DNA of 64,000 nucleotides from Bacteroidales bacterium UBA3844. Its GTDB lineage: Bacteria > Bacteroidota > Bacteroidia > Bacteroidales > Paludibacteraceae. A program made the translations under genes and the position numbers. Location of the stretch: positions 11,218 through 75,217 of the forward strand of contig DGHQ01000010.1 in assembly GCA_002392915.1 (NCBI GenBank), read 5' to 3'. Below the pieces are notes generated by a model. The model worked only from the letters and a program-made list of their open reading frames with translations. It did not search any database and was not told where the DNA came from. The number at the start of each line of letters is the position of its first letter. Positions within the stretch are counted from its first letter, which is position 1. Positions 53,278 to 61,301 of the stretch are shown one piece after another.

Positions 53278-54162
53278 ATGCATAAGTCTGGATTTGTAAA
53301 TATAGTGGGTAATCCGAACGTAGGGAAATCCACATTGATGAACACTTTGGTGGGGGAGAGAATCTCCATCATCACATCGAAGGCGCAGACAACGCGTCAT
53401 CGTATAATGGGAATTGTCAACGGTGAGGATTTCCAGATTGTCTACTCCGACACTCCAGGAGTGTTGAAGCCCAACTATAAGCTTCAAGAGTCTATGTTGG
53501 GATTTTCAACAAGTGCTCTTAAAGATGCAGATATCTTGCTTTACGTGACAGATACAGTGGAGAATGGCATGAAAAACAGCGACTTCATTGAAAAGGTGAA
53601 GAAGCAGCATGCTCCCGTCTTACTTATTATAAATAAGATTGATCTTACCGACCAACAGAAGTTGGAGGCTTTGGTCGCACAATGGAAAGAGATCCTTCCA
53701 AATGCGGAGATAATCCCAGTGTCGGCAGCCAACAAGTTTAATATTGATTATGTCTTGAAGAGAATCAAGGATTTGTTGCCAGAGTGTCCGCCTTATTTCG
53801 AGAAGGATGCACTTACCGACAAGCCTGCACGTTTCTTTGTGACAGAAATTATCAGAGAGAAGATACTTACCAACTACGACCGAGAGATTCCATACGCAGT
53901 GGAGGTTGTGGTCGAACAGTTTAAGGAAAGTGACGACCTTATCAGAATCAATGCGGTGATCAATGTGGAGAGAGACACGCAGAAGGGAATCATTATCGGT
54001 AAGGGAGGAAAGATGTTGAAGATAGTCGGCACAGAGGCGCGCAAGGATATCGAGGCATTCTTTGGCAAAAAAGTATTCTTGGAGTTGTTCGTAAAGGTAG
54101 AGAAGGATTGGCGTAACAAAGAGATGAAGTTGAAATCCTTTGGATACGACGCAGACATTTAA
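53278..54162 (+). CDS. era: GTPase Era
   Basis: A 294-residue GTPase needed for 30S ribosome maturation. G1 GNPNVGKST, G3 DTPG, G4 NKID and the C-terminal KH domain (GIIIGKGGKMLKIVGTEARKDIEAFF) that binds the 3' end of 16S rRNA are present. Start set at ATG 53278 (MHKSGFVNIVGNPN). The TTG two codons upstream is also in frame; the same TTGACTATG arrangement precedes the yqeY-like gene, with the ATG the sensible start in both. Confidence 0.96.
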   Translation: MHKSGFVNIVGNPNVGKSTLMNTLVGERISIITSKAQTTRHRIMGIVNGEDFQIVYSDTPGVLKPNYKLQESMLGFSTSALKDADILLYVTDTVENGMKNSDFIEKVKKQHAPVLLIINKIDLTDQQKLEALVAQWKEILPNAEIIPVSAANKFNIDYVLKRIKDLLPECPPYFEKDALTDKPARFFVTEIIREKILTNYDREIPYAVEVVVEQFKESDDLIRINAVINVERDTQKGIIIGKGGKMLKIVGTEARKDIEAFFGKKVFLELFVKVEKDWRNKEMKLKSFGYDADI

Positions 54163-54188
54163 CCCCAAAAAAGAAAGGAGAAAGAATT

Positions 54189-55505
54189 ATGGCAAGTAAT
54201 CTTGTAGCTATAGTAGGACGTCCGAATGTAGGTAAGTCCACATTGTTCAATCGTCTGACTCAGACGAGAAGCGCGATCGTCAACGACACGGCTGGTACAA
54301 CACGTGACCGCCAGTATGGAAAAGTGACATGGTGCGGTAAAGAGTTTTCTATTGTCGACACAGGAGGTTGGGTGGTCAACTCTGATGATATTTTTGAGGA
54401 GGAGATCAGAAAACAGGTGACTATCGCCGTTGAGGAATGTGATGTCATTCTATTTGTTGTCGACACAATGAATGGATTGACGGATCTTGACTCTGAGGTG
54501 GCTCATCTGTTGCGTCAAAGCAAAAAACCAGTTGTTGTAGTTTCAAATAAGGTAGATAATAACGATTGGCAGTATGCGGCTGCTGAGTTCTACAAACTAG
54601 GTCTTGGAGAACCATATTGTGTGTCTGCAATCAACGGTAGCGGTACTGGAGATTTGCTCGACCGTGTGCTAGAGGTGATGCCTGCAAAACCAGAGGATGA
54701 TACTAAGGACACATTGCCAAAAGTGGCTGTGGTCGGTCGACCTAATGCTGGAAAATCGTCGATCATCAATGCCTTCATCGGTGAGGACAGAACAGTGGTG
54801 ACAGATATCGCCGGCACGACGCGAGACAGTATCTATACACGTTACGACAAGTTCGGCTACGATTTCTATTTGGTGGATACAGCCGGAATACGTAAGAAGG
54901 CAAAAGTGACAGAAGACCTAGAGTATTTCTCAGTGATTCGTTCAATCCGTTCGATTGAGGATTCTGATGTCTGTATCCTTATGCTAGACGCCACACGTGG
55001 ATTGGAGGCTCAGGATTTGAATATTGTGCAGCTGATCCAGAAGAACAATAAAGGGTTGGTTGTGGTTGTCAACAAATGGGATTTGATTGAGAATAAGGAT
55101 GCCAATAGCTCAGCCAAGTTTGAGCAGAGAATCAAGGAACGTTTGGCTCCGTTCACGGATTTCCCTGTTATCTTCACATCAGTGGTCAACAAACAGAGAA
55201 TCTTCAAGGTGATTGAGGCTGCGATAGATGTGTATAAGAACCGTACACAGAGAATCTCAACAAGCAAGTTGAATGAATTCTTCTTGCCGTTGATAGAGAA
55301 TTATCCGCCGCCAGCATTGAAGGGAAAGTATATCAAGATCAAGTATGTGATGCAACTACCGTCTACTTCGGTGCCATCATTTGTCTTCTATGCCAACCTT
55401 CCTCAGTATGTGAAGGATCCGTACAAACGATTCTTGGAGAACAAGTTGCGTGAGCAGTGGCGTTTTACGGGAACTCCTGTCAACATATTTGTACGACAGA
55501 AGTAA
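54189..55505 (+). CDS. der: GTPase Der (EngA)
   Basis: A 438-residue protein with two G domains in tandem (G1 GRPNVGKST near residue 10 and GRPNAGKSS near 183; G3 DTGG and DTAG; G4 NKVD and NKWD) and a C-terminal KH-like domain. It acts in 50S subunit assembly. It follows era by 26 nt with an AAAGGAG-like sequence before the start. The operon is closed by the hairpin at 55561-55588. Confidence 0.97.
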   Translation: MASNLVAIVGRPNVGKSTLFNRLTQTRSAIVNDTAGTTRDRQYGKVTWCGKEFSIVDTGGWVVNSDDIFEEEIRKQVTIAVEECDVILFVVDTMNGLTDLDSEVAHLLRQSKKPVVVVSNKVDNNDWQYAAAEFYKLGLGEPYCVSAINGSGTGDLLDRVLEVMPAKPEDDTKDTLPKVAVVGRPNAGKSSIINAFIGEDRTVVTDIAGTTRDSIYTRYDKFGYDFYLVDTAGIRKKAKVTEDLEYFSVIRSIRSIEDSDVCILMLDATRGLEAQDLNIVQLIQKNNKGLVVVVNKWDLIENKDANSSAKFEQRIKERLAPFTDFPVIFTSVVNKQRIFKVIEAAIDVYKNRTQRISTSKLNEFFLPLIENYPPPALKGKYIKIKYVMQLPSTSVPSFVFYANLPQYVKDPYKRFLENKLREQWRFTGTPVNIFVRQK

Positions 55506-55513
55506 GACAGACT

Positions 55514-55545
55514 ATTGTGATCTCTGATACATATTTGTATCTTTG
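55514..55545 (+). promoter_or_regulatory. Promoter between der and yifB
   Basis: ATTG (55514-55517), a 20-nt spacer, then TATCTTTG (55538-55545). A start near 55552 is predicted, so the terminator-like hairpin at 55561-55588 would lie within the first 40 nt of the transcript, either as an attenuator for yifB or as the end of a very short RNA. Confidence 0.6.
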
Positions 55546-55560
55546 CAAATGAAATATCCC

Positions 55561-55600
55561 GTGGAGACGGGATTATCCCCGTCTCCACATTTTATTTTCT
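55561..55600. terminator. Hairpin terminator (GAGACG family, copy 4)
   Basis: A perfect 10-bp stem GTGGAGACGG / CCGTCTCCAC (55561-55570, 55579-55588) with an 8-nt loop, then ATTTTATTTTCT. It closes the era-der operon and sits downstream of the promoter at 55514-55545. Confidence 0.75.
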
Positions 55601-55656
55601 GCTCCATAGACAGAAACGAAAAATTAAATTGGATTATTAATTAAGTACAAAATAAA

Positions 55657-57189
55657 ATGTTAGTAAAGACGTATGCGGCATCAATCAATGGCATTGATGC
55701 AGAACTGATTACAATTGAGGTCAACCTCAGCAGTGGATTCAGATTTTCTATTGTAGGATTGCCAGACAGTGCAGTGAAGGAGAGTCAAGACCGTATAACG
55801 ACGGCCATCATGAACTCAGATTATCCATTCCCACGTAAACAGATAGTGATTAATCTTGCTCCTGCGTATATGCGAAAGGAGGGGACAGGTTATGATTTGA
55901 CGCTGGCAGTCGGCATACTTGCGGCTTCAGATGTTGTGTCGGCAGAAGCGTTGGAAGGCTATATCGTGATGGGAGAATTGTCGTTGGACGGTTCGGTGAG
56001 AGGAATAACAGCGTCGTTGTCGATAGCAATTATGGCGAAAAATCTTGGATTCAAAGGATTCATTTTGCCAAAGGAGAATGCGAAAGAGGCGGCAGTGGTG
56101 AGTGGATTAGACATTATTGGCGTGGAGAGTCTGACTGAAGTAGTGGAGTTTCTGAATGGAAACATACAGATAGAAAAAACTGTGATAGACACGCAGGAGT
56201 GTTTTTTCAGCAAACGGGATATTTTCGAGAGTGATTTCAAGGAGGTGTGTGGTCAGGAGACAGCAAAACGTGCGATCGAGATAGCTGTGGCAGGCGGACA
56301 CAATCTGATTATGATTGGCACCCCAGGTTCGGGAAAATCGATGTTGGCGAAATGTGTGCCATCCATAATGCCAAGTTTCACTCTCGATGAAGCATTGGAG
56401 ACGACGAAGATACATTCCGTCGCTGGACAATTGCCTAAAGACACATCGCTGATGACGACACGCCCGTTCAGAAGTCCGCATAACAATGTGTCGGGAGTGG
56501 CGTTGCTTGGTGGAGGCAGTTATCCCAAACCAGGAGAAATCTCACTAGCCCACAATGGTGTGCTATTTCTGGATGAACTTCCGCAGTATAATCGTGCGGC
56601 GTTGGAAGAACTGCGTCAACCGCTTGAAGATCATAAGATAAGCATTTCCAGAGCGAAATTTTCTGCGGAATTTCCTTCGAGTTTTATGCTTATAGCTGCG
56701 ATGAATCCGTGCCCGTGCGGACATTATGGCGATCCTAACCACGAGTGCACCTGCTCACAAATAGAGGTGCAGAAATATATGAGCCGGATTTCAGGTCCGT
56801 TGATGGACCGCATAGACCTTCAGGTCAAAATTTCACCGTTGAGCCATAAAGAATTGCTTGAAAATAAGGGAGGGGAAGCAAGTGCTAATATCCGTGCAAG
56901 AGTGGAGAAAGCAAGAAAGATTCAGCAAGAGAGGTTCAGAGACGAGAAGACAATCCACTGTAACGGGCAGATGGAGAAACGACACTGTGATATGTATTGC
57001 AAGATATCTTCAGAGGCGGAGGAATTGCTGGAAAAAGCGATGAAGAAACTTAATTTTTCTGCCCGTGGATATTTCAAGGTACTCAAACTTGCCCGAACGA
57101 TAGCCGATCTTGCCGATTCCGTGGAAATCGATTCTACGCATGTGAAGGAGGCATTGTCGTATAGAAGTTTGGATAGGGAGAGCTGGTGA
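55657..57189 (+). CDS. YifB/ComM-family Mg-chelatase-like AAA ATPase
   Basis: A 510-residue protein: N-terminal Lon-like ChlI domain (about 1-165, FSIVGLPDSAVKESQDRI), central AAA+ domain with Walker A GTPGSGKS (about residues 219-226) and Walker B VLFLDELPQY, and a C-terminal Mg-chelatase region (CNGQMEKRHCDMYC, LDRESW end). ComM in other bacteria is a helicase that promotes branch migration during natural transformation; that role here is inferred from the family. A four-cysteine zinc-like cluster (CPCGHYGDPNHECTC) is present as in the family. Confidence 0.94.
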   Translation: MLVKTYAASINGIDAELITIEVNLSSGFRFSIVGLPDSAVKESQDRITTAIMNSDYPFPRKQIVINLAPAYMRKEGTGYDLTLAVGILAASDVVSAEALEGYIVMGELSLDGSVRGITASLSIAIMAKNLGFKGFILPKENAKEAAVVSGLDIIGVESLTEVVEFLNGNIQIEKTVIDTQECFFSKRDIFESDFKEVCGQETAKRAIEIAVAGGHNLIMIGTPGSGKSMLAKCVPSIMPSFTLDEALETTKIHSVAGQLPKDTSLMTTRPFRSPHNNVSGVALLGGGSYPKPGEISLAHNGVLFLDELPQYNRAALEELRQPLEDHKISISRAKFSAEFPSSFMLIAAMNPCPCGHYGDPNHECTCSQIEVQKYMSRISGPLMDRIDLQVKISPLSHKELLENKGGEASANIRARVEKARKIQQERFRDEKTIHCNGQMEKRHCDMYCKISSEAEELLEKAMKKLNFSARGYFKVLKLARTIADLADSVEIDSTHVKEALSYRSLDRESW

Positions 57190-58118
57190 TGGAGAGAAGT
57201 ATGATGTTTGAACAATTCACCATAGAGAAGATACAAACGAGTATTTATACGATCAGAGGTGAACAGGTGATGTTAGACAGAGATTTGTCTCAACTTTATA
57301 ATGTTGAGACAAAAGTGCTAAATCAAGCGGTCAAACGTAATATAGAACGTTTCCCAGAACGCTTTATGTTTCATCTTACTCAAGAAGAATGGAGAAATTT
57401 AAAATCACAACTCGTGATTTTAAATGAAACTTCTGACTCTTTAAGGTCACAAATTGTGACCTTAAAGAATGGACAAGGACAGCATTCCAAATATCTTCCT
57501 TACGCATTTACGGAACAGGGAGTGTCTCAGCTCAGTTCTGTACTTAAAAGTAAGACCGCTATAGAAGTAAGCATTATGATAATGGATGCTTTTGTTGCTA
57601 TGCGTAGGTTTCTTTCTGCAAATGCCGGAATGTTCCAACGTATAGAAAGTTTGGAGCAACGTCAAAAACTGACAGATCAGAAGATCGCGCAAGTGCTTCA
57701 GCGTATGGATGAACTCTCTCCCATGGTCACTCCAGAACAGATATTTGCAACTGGATGTGTATGGGATGCTTGGAATTATGTATCACAATTGGTTAGAAAT
57801 GCCAAAGTCCGAATAATCTTAATTGATAATTTCGTGGATGACAGAGTGCTAACCTTGCTGACAAAAAGAGCAAAAGGTGTGACTGCTGCTATCCATTCAC
57901 GCTATACTGTACAATTCAAGTTGGATTTGGAGAAACATAATGAACAATATGAATCTGTTGATTTTATTCAATTGCCTCACAAATCTCATGATCGATTTCT
58001 TATTATTGATGATGATGTATATCTGATGGGGGCTAGTGTAAAGGATATGGGTACTAGTCTATGTGCTATTACAAAAATGAAGGTTACTCCTGATATGATT
58101 TTGACTTTGTTAAAATGA
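57189..58118 (+). CDS. ORF6N-domain protein with a phospholipase D-like C-terminal domain
   Basis: A 309-residue protein. The N-terminal ORF6N domain (about 5-110: IYTIRGEQVMLDRDLSQLYNVETKVLNQAVKRN, YAFTEQGVSQLSSVLKS) is a DNA-binding module from phages and mobile elements. A helical linker follows, then a C-terminal domain with HDRFLIIDDDVYLMGAS (about 274-290), which resembles a PLD/HKD half-site with Arg for Lys. The true start is uncertain: GTG 57186, ATG 57189 (overlapping the yifB stop, chosen here) or ATG 57204. The codon mix is more AT-rich than in yifB, which fits acquisition. Function unknown; DNA-related defence or regulation is plausible. Confidence 0.8.
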   Translation: MERSMMFEQFTIEKIQTSIYTIRGEQVMLDRDLSQLYNVETKVLNQAVKRNIERFPERFMFHLTQEEWRNLKSQLVILNETSDSLRSQIVTLKNGQGQHSKYLPYAFTEQGVSQLSSVLKSKTAIEVSIMIMDAFVAMRRFLSANAGMFQRIESLEQRQKLTDQKIAQVLQRMDELSPMVTPEQIFATGCVWDAWNYVSQLVRNAKVRIILIDNFVDDRVLTLLTKRAKGVTAAIHSRYTVQFKLDLEKHNEQYESVDFIQLPHKSHDRFLIIDDDVYLMGASVKDMGTSLCAITKMKVTPDMILTLLK

Positions 58119-58190
58119 TAGTGTTTTCCCCTTTACGGTTATAATATGAAACAGGATCTCATTCTGAATTGTTTGGGTAAACATTGAAAA

Positions 58191-58226
58191 AAGGGCAGAG
58201 TTATTGAAAACTTTGCCCTTTCTTAT
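58191..58226. terminator. Bidirectional-looking terminator after the ORF6N gene
   Basis: AAGGGCAGAG ... CTTTGCCCTT (58191-58200, 58211-58220; one mismatch), loop TTATTGAAAA, followed by TCTTATTTTC and preceded by an A-run. Confidence 0.7.
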
Positions 58227-58303
58227 TTTCATCATTCTGATATAAATCAGAAGTGTGTTTTTGTAAGTATTAGTGTTTACAGAACGATTATTGAATTTAT
58301 CCG

Positions 58304-58334
58304 CTTGCTTATTTTTGTCAAAAAGTTACTTTTG
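58304..58334 (+). promoter_or_regulatory. Promoter of the Mrr-type nuclease gene
   Basis: CTTG (58304-58307, one mismatch), a 19-nt spacer, then TACTTTTG (58327-58334). Predicted start near 58341, leader about 29 nt. Confidence 0.55.
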
Positions 58335-58369
58335 CAAGTAATAATAATGACTATTGAAAATTTAATATT

Positions 58370-59266
58370 ATGATACTGAATTTTGAAGGATATATGCTTC
58401 CTATAATGAAGCTTTGCTTAGATGGAAAAACTAGAAAATCCCGTGACTTTTATTCAGTTGCTGATTTATGTGGAATAACTGATGAAGAAAAATTAGAAAT
58501 GCTTGCCAGTGGTACACAGCCAGTGTATCAAAATAGAATAGCATGGGCTAAGTCTTATTTGTTGAAGGCTGGCTTTTTGGAACGCCCGATGAAGAATCAA
58601 TATGTGATAAGTGATAAGGGTAAGGAATATATGAAAACGAATCCTATTCATATTGATAAAAAGATATTGGAATATTATTCTCCTGGCTTCCTAGGGAAAA
58701 CGATAAAAAATGATGATCTTGATGCTAATGACGAAAAAAATGATATCATTGAATCTTCTGTGACTCCAGAGGAACAGATGGAAAATGCATTCAAAAATAT
58801 GGAGTCGATTCTAGAAAAGGAATTGTTAGATAAAATTCTTGCACAGGATGCTTTGTTTTTTGAACGCTTGGTGATGAGATTGCTTGAGAAAATGGGATAT
58901 GGTAAAGGACAACTTACTAAGAAAAGTCATGATGAAGGAATAGATGCTATAATAGATGCGGATCAATTGGGATTAGAGAAAATTTACATCCAAGCAAAAA
59001 GATGGCAAATTGGCAATACTGTTTCACGAAAAGAAGTACAAAGTTTTGCAGGAGCGATTACTGGAATAGGAGGACAAAAGGGTGTTTTTATAACGACATC
59101 TGATTTTACGGATGAAGCATGGAAATTCAATCCTCACAATGTGAAGATTATCAAAATTAATGGAGATAAATTAGCAAAACTGATGATAAAATATGAATTG
59201 GGGGTTTTTGTTAGTCATTCGTATTTAGTGAAGAAAGTAGATACAGATTTCTTCGACGAAGAGTGA
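58370..59266 (+). CDS. Mrr-type restriction endonuclease (Type IV-like)
   Basis: A 298-residue protein with an N-terminal winged-helix Mrr_N domain (about 1-90) and a C-terminal Mrr catalytic domain (about 165-280). The PD-(D/E)xK-like core is visible: FERLVMRLLEKMGYGKG, then SHDEGIDAIIDAD (metal-binding Asp) and IYIQAKRW (QxK form). Mrr proteins cut DNA with foreign methylation. No methyltransferase gene is next to it, in keeping with a Type IV enzyme. It has its own promoter (58304-58334) and shares a convergent terminator with the toxin-antitoxin pair. Confidence 0.88.
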   Translation: MILNFEGYMLPIMKLCLDGKTRKSRDFYSVADLCGITDEEKLEMLASGTQPVYQNRIAWAKSYLLKAGFLERPMKNQYVISDKGKEYMKTNPIHIDKKILEYYSPGFLGKTIKNDDLDANDEKNDIIESSVTPEEQMENAFKNMESILEKELLDKILAQDALFFERLVMRLLEKMGYGKGQLTKKSHDEGIDAIIDADQLGLEKIYIQAKRWQIGNTVSRKEVQSFAGAITGIGGQKGVFITTSDFTDEAWKFNPHNVKIIKINGDKLAKLMIKYELGVFVSHSYLVKKVDTDFFDEE

Positions 59267-59297
59267 GGTATTTGATCATAGTTCTTTTCATTTTATA

Positions 59298-59330
59298 GGG
59301 ACAGATTAGAATCTGTTCCTAATTTTATTT
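59298..59330. terminator. Terminator between convergent genes
   Basis: AGGGACAGAT ... ATCTGTTCCT (59298-59320 region; one mismatch) with a short loop, then AATTTTATTTAT. It serves the Mrr gene and possibly the minus-strand PIN gene. Confidence 0.6.
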
Positions 59331-59343
59331 ATGATTAGAACAC

Positions 59344-59742
59344 TTACTTCAGCATCTCAAGCATTTCTGCTGGTGTGACTACAATTGGAGAAACAGGAAA
59401 ATGTCTCTGATTGCCTGTGACTAGAAAGGCATCGTTTCTACTTAAAGTGACTTCATAGAAAACTCGATCATCCTCATCAGGCATTATTTCGTCAAAGTGT
59501 ATGCGTTCCGAATCAAGCCCTGTGTTTAAGATACGGTTTATCAAGGCTTCCTGCAATTCTTGTGGAAAATGAAATTTGTCACGTGATAGAACTTTTTTAT
59601 ATTCATCAATAATTTCATCTGAATACATAGGAGTTATTCTGCCGTCAATTACGGCATGAATAAGACGGCTGATTGTTGATTCCGCTGACTTTGATAAAAG
59701 GGCGGATACTAAAACATTTGTGTCCAATACTGCATATATCAT
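59344..59742 (-). CDS. PIN-domain toxin of a Type II toxin-antitoxin pair
   Basis: A 132-residue PIN-family ribonuclease. MIYAVLDTNVLVSALLS carries the first acidic residue, MYSDEIIDEYKKVL the conserved Glu, and DEDDRVFYEVTLSRNDAFLVTGNQRHF the later Asp residues. Start set at 59742 (MIYAVLDTN); a longer frame adds 14 residues that overlap the antitoxin end and look unlike a PIN N-terminus. It lies 11 nt downstream of the antitoxin gene on the minus strand. Confidence 0.88.
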   Translation of the reverse strand: MIYAVLDTNVLVSALLSKSAESTISRLIHAVIDGRITPMYSDEIIDEYKKVLSRDKFHFPQELQEALINRILNTGLDSERIHFDEIMPDEDDRVFYEVTLSRNDAFLVTGNQRHFPVSPIVVTPAEMLEMLK

Positions 59743-59753
59743 GAGGCAGAAAC

Positions 59754-60050
59754 TTATTTTTTTGCTTTGTTTTCTGCACGACAAGCTGCTATTTCTGCAT
59801 TTATCTCATCAATTGTCATATCTTCTCTCTCTTGGTTAGATTGACGATTCTTCTCCAACAATTGCATCAAATGTTCCGCTTCCATGTCTCTTCTTTTGGC
59901 TATTGGAAAGGGAATACTTTTAGTTTCCACTACAGCACGCATGAAAATATTCATGGCGGTATTTGCACTCATGCCAAATTCTTCACACAAATTAGTGAAG
60001 ACTTCTTTCAAATTAGCATCCGTACGGACAGTCATAGCTACTTGTGCCAT
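59754..60050 (-). CDS. RelB/DinJ-family antitoxin
   Basis: A 98-residue protein with the ribbon-helix-helix start of RelB/DinJ antitoxins (MAQVAMTVRTDANLKEVFTNLCEEFGMSANTAMNIFMRAVVE) and a charged helical tail (about 60-98) that should wrap the toxin. It precedes the PIN toxin gene in the usual antitoxin-first order. RelB/DinJ proteins more often pair with RelE/YafQ toxins; pairing with a PIN protein is seen in Bacteroidota annotation. A palindrome at 60085-60097, just upstream, may be its operator. Confidence 0.88.
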   Translation of the reverse strand: MAQVAMTVRTDANLKEVFTNLCEEFGMSANTAMNIFMRAVVETKSIPFPIAKRRDMEAEHLMQLLEKNRQSNQEREDMTIDEINAEIAACRAENKAKK

Positions 60051-60084
60051 AATTAAAAAGTATTACAGTTTGACATCAATTTGA

Positions 60085-60133
60085 ATTCATTATGAATGCA
60101 AAAATAATGGTTGTGCTTCGTTTATACAACAAA
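60085..60133 (-). promoter_or_regulatory. Promoter and probable operator of the RelB/PIN pair
   Basis: On the minus strand, GTTG (60127-60130), a 20-nt spacer, then TATTTTTG (60099-60106). Directly downstream is the palindrome ATTCAT-T-ATGAAT (60085-60097). Two direct copies of AATGGTTGT lie in the same region (plus strand, around 60105 and 60133). This fits autorepression by the antitoxin. Confidence 0.5.
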
Positions 60134-60298
60134 ATGGTTGTTTTTAACATTTATCGCCATTGACTTATTTATCAAGTTATTGCAAAAAAACTTCTATTCT
60201 CTCGGCTCTACAAATGTAGAAAAATCTACTAAATAACGTGAGAATCGGTCCAATTTTGTCTAAAATATTTTGCTGTATAAACTCATTAGCGACTAAAA

Positions 60299-60474
60299 TG
60301 AGGATTGTTAAGGACGGAACGTCCTAACCCCATTCTCTTTCGCGAGCCCAAAGGGCGAGCGGTAAAGAAATGCGTTCCTTGTGCTTCTGTTATTAATTGT
60401 GCTCGCCTTACGACTCGCATTTTTTTGGGGGGTAGGGCCAATATCTATCAAACATGGGCCCTTAACAATCCTCA
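60299..60474. mobile_element. MITE-like element of about 176 bp
   Basis: 15-bp terminal inverted repeats: TGAGGATTGTTAAGG (60299-60313) and its reverse complement (60460-60474). Inside the left end is a GGACG/CGTCC hairpin and CTAACCCC; further in are CGCGAGCCCAAAGGGCGAGC and, in the opposite sense, GTGCTCGCCTTACGACTCGC, the reverse of the motif in the repeats at 4036 and 44013. No ORF. The left end recurs at 43972. No target-site duplication is obvious. The rest of 60107-60595 has no gene. Confidence 0.6.
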
Positions 60475-60595
60475 GTTATGACACTCTAACTATCATTTTA
60501 TCCATGTTTTTAATCTCGTCGAATACAAATTAAATATAAAAACTATTGGATTTTATGTGTTGTTTTTTTCACGTTGGGCTCGTAATTTTATTTCT

Positions 60596-60626
60596 TTTGT
60601 ATTGATGCAAAAAACAATTATCTTTG
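60596..60626 (+). promoter_or_regulatory. Promoter of the phospholipid operon
   Basis: TTTG (60596-60599), a 19-nt spacer, then TATCTTTG (60619-60626): a perfect Bacteroidota promoter. Predicted start near 60633 gives a very short leader (about 12 nt) before ATG 60645. Confidence 0.8.
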
Positions 60627-60644
60627 CAAAAAATCTAAACAGAT

Positions 60645-61301
60645 ATGGAACAGGAAAAACAAAATGTTGACGGAAGACGTGAAATAGCTTCTCGCAACAC
60701 GGGTTGGGCAAACGCTGTCGCCCACAAACTTACGGAATGGAATGTTGCCCCCAACACTATATCTTTGATGAGCATTTTCTTCTCGATGGTGGGTTGTGCT
60801 CTTCTTTTAGGAAACTATTTCTTCGGCTTGAACCCTTATGTCGCATATATTTTATTTGCAGGTTGTGTCCAGTGCAGATTGCTTTGCAACCTTTTCGACG
60901 GAATGGTTGCTGTCGAGGGAGGTAAGCGTTCACCAAACGGAGATCTATACAATGATATGCCAGACCGTTTTGCTGATGCTTTCTTTATCGTTCCCGTCGG
61001 CTACATCGTAGGTGGTATCGGAGTGGAGCTGTCGTGGTTGGCTGCTCTTAACGCTGTCATGACGGCTTATTTCCGTTGGATTGGGGCTTACAAGACTAAG
61101 AATCACTACTTCAACGGACCGATGGCTAAGCAACACCGTATGGCAGTGCTTACATTCGCGTCGCTTATAGCTGCTGTATGCGTTCCATTCGGCTACGATA
61201 AACTAATCTATATGATTGCTTTGATTATCATGAATGTAGGTCTGGTGGCTACACTTATCAATCGTCTTTACTTAATGACACACGCTGATAAAGAACTATG
61301 A
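60645..61301 (+). CDS. CDP-alcohol phosphatidyltransferase family protein
   Basis: A 218-residue membrane enzyme with about five transmembrane helices. The family signature DGxxAxx...GxxxDxxxD is recognisable as LFDGMVAVEGGKRSPNGDLYNDMPDRFAD (about 86-114), with a slightly longer middle than usual. It moves a phosphatidyl group from a CDP-lipid to an alcohol, so with the CdsA-like and acyltransferase genes downstream it forms a phospholipid synthesis operon. The exact head group cannot be told. It overlaps the next gene by 4 nt. Confidence 0.86.
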   Translation: MEQEKQNVDGRREIASRNTGWANAVAHKLTEWNVAPNTISLMSIFFSMVGCALLLGNYFFGLNPYVAYILFAGCVQCRLLCNLFDGMVAVEGGKRSPNGDLYNDMPDRFADAFFIVPVGYIVGGIGVELSWLAALNAVMTAYFRWIGAYKTKNHYFNGPMAKQHRMAVLTFASLIAAVCVPFGYDKLIYMIALIIMNVGLVATLINRLYLMTHADKEL

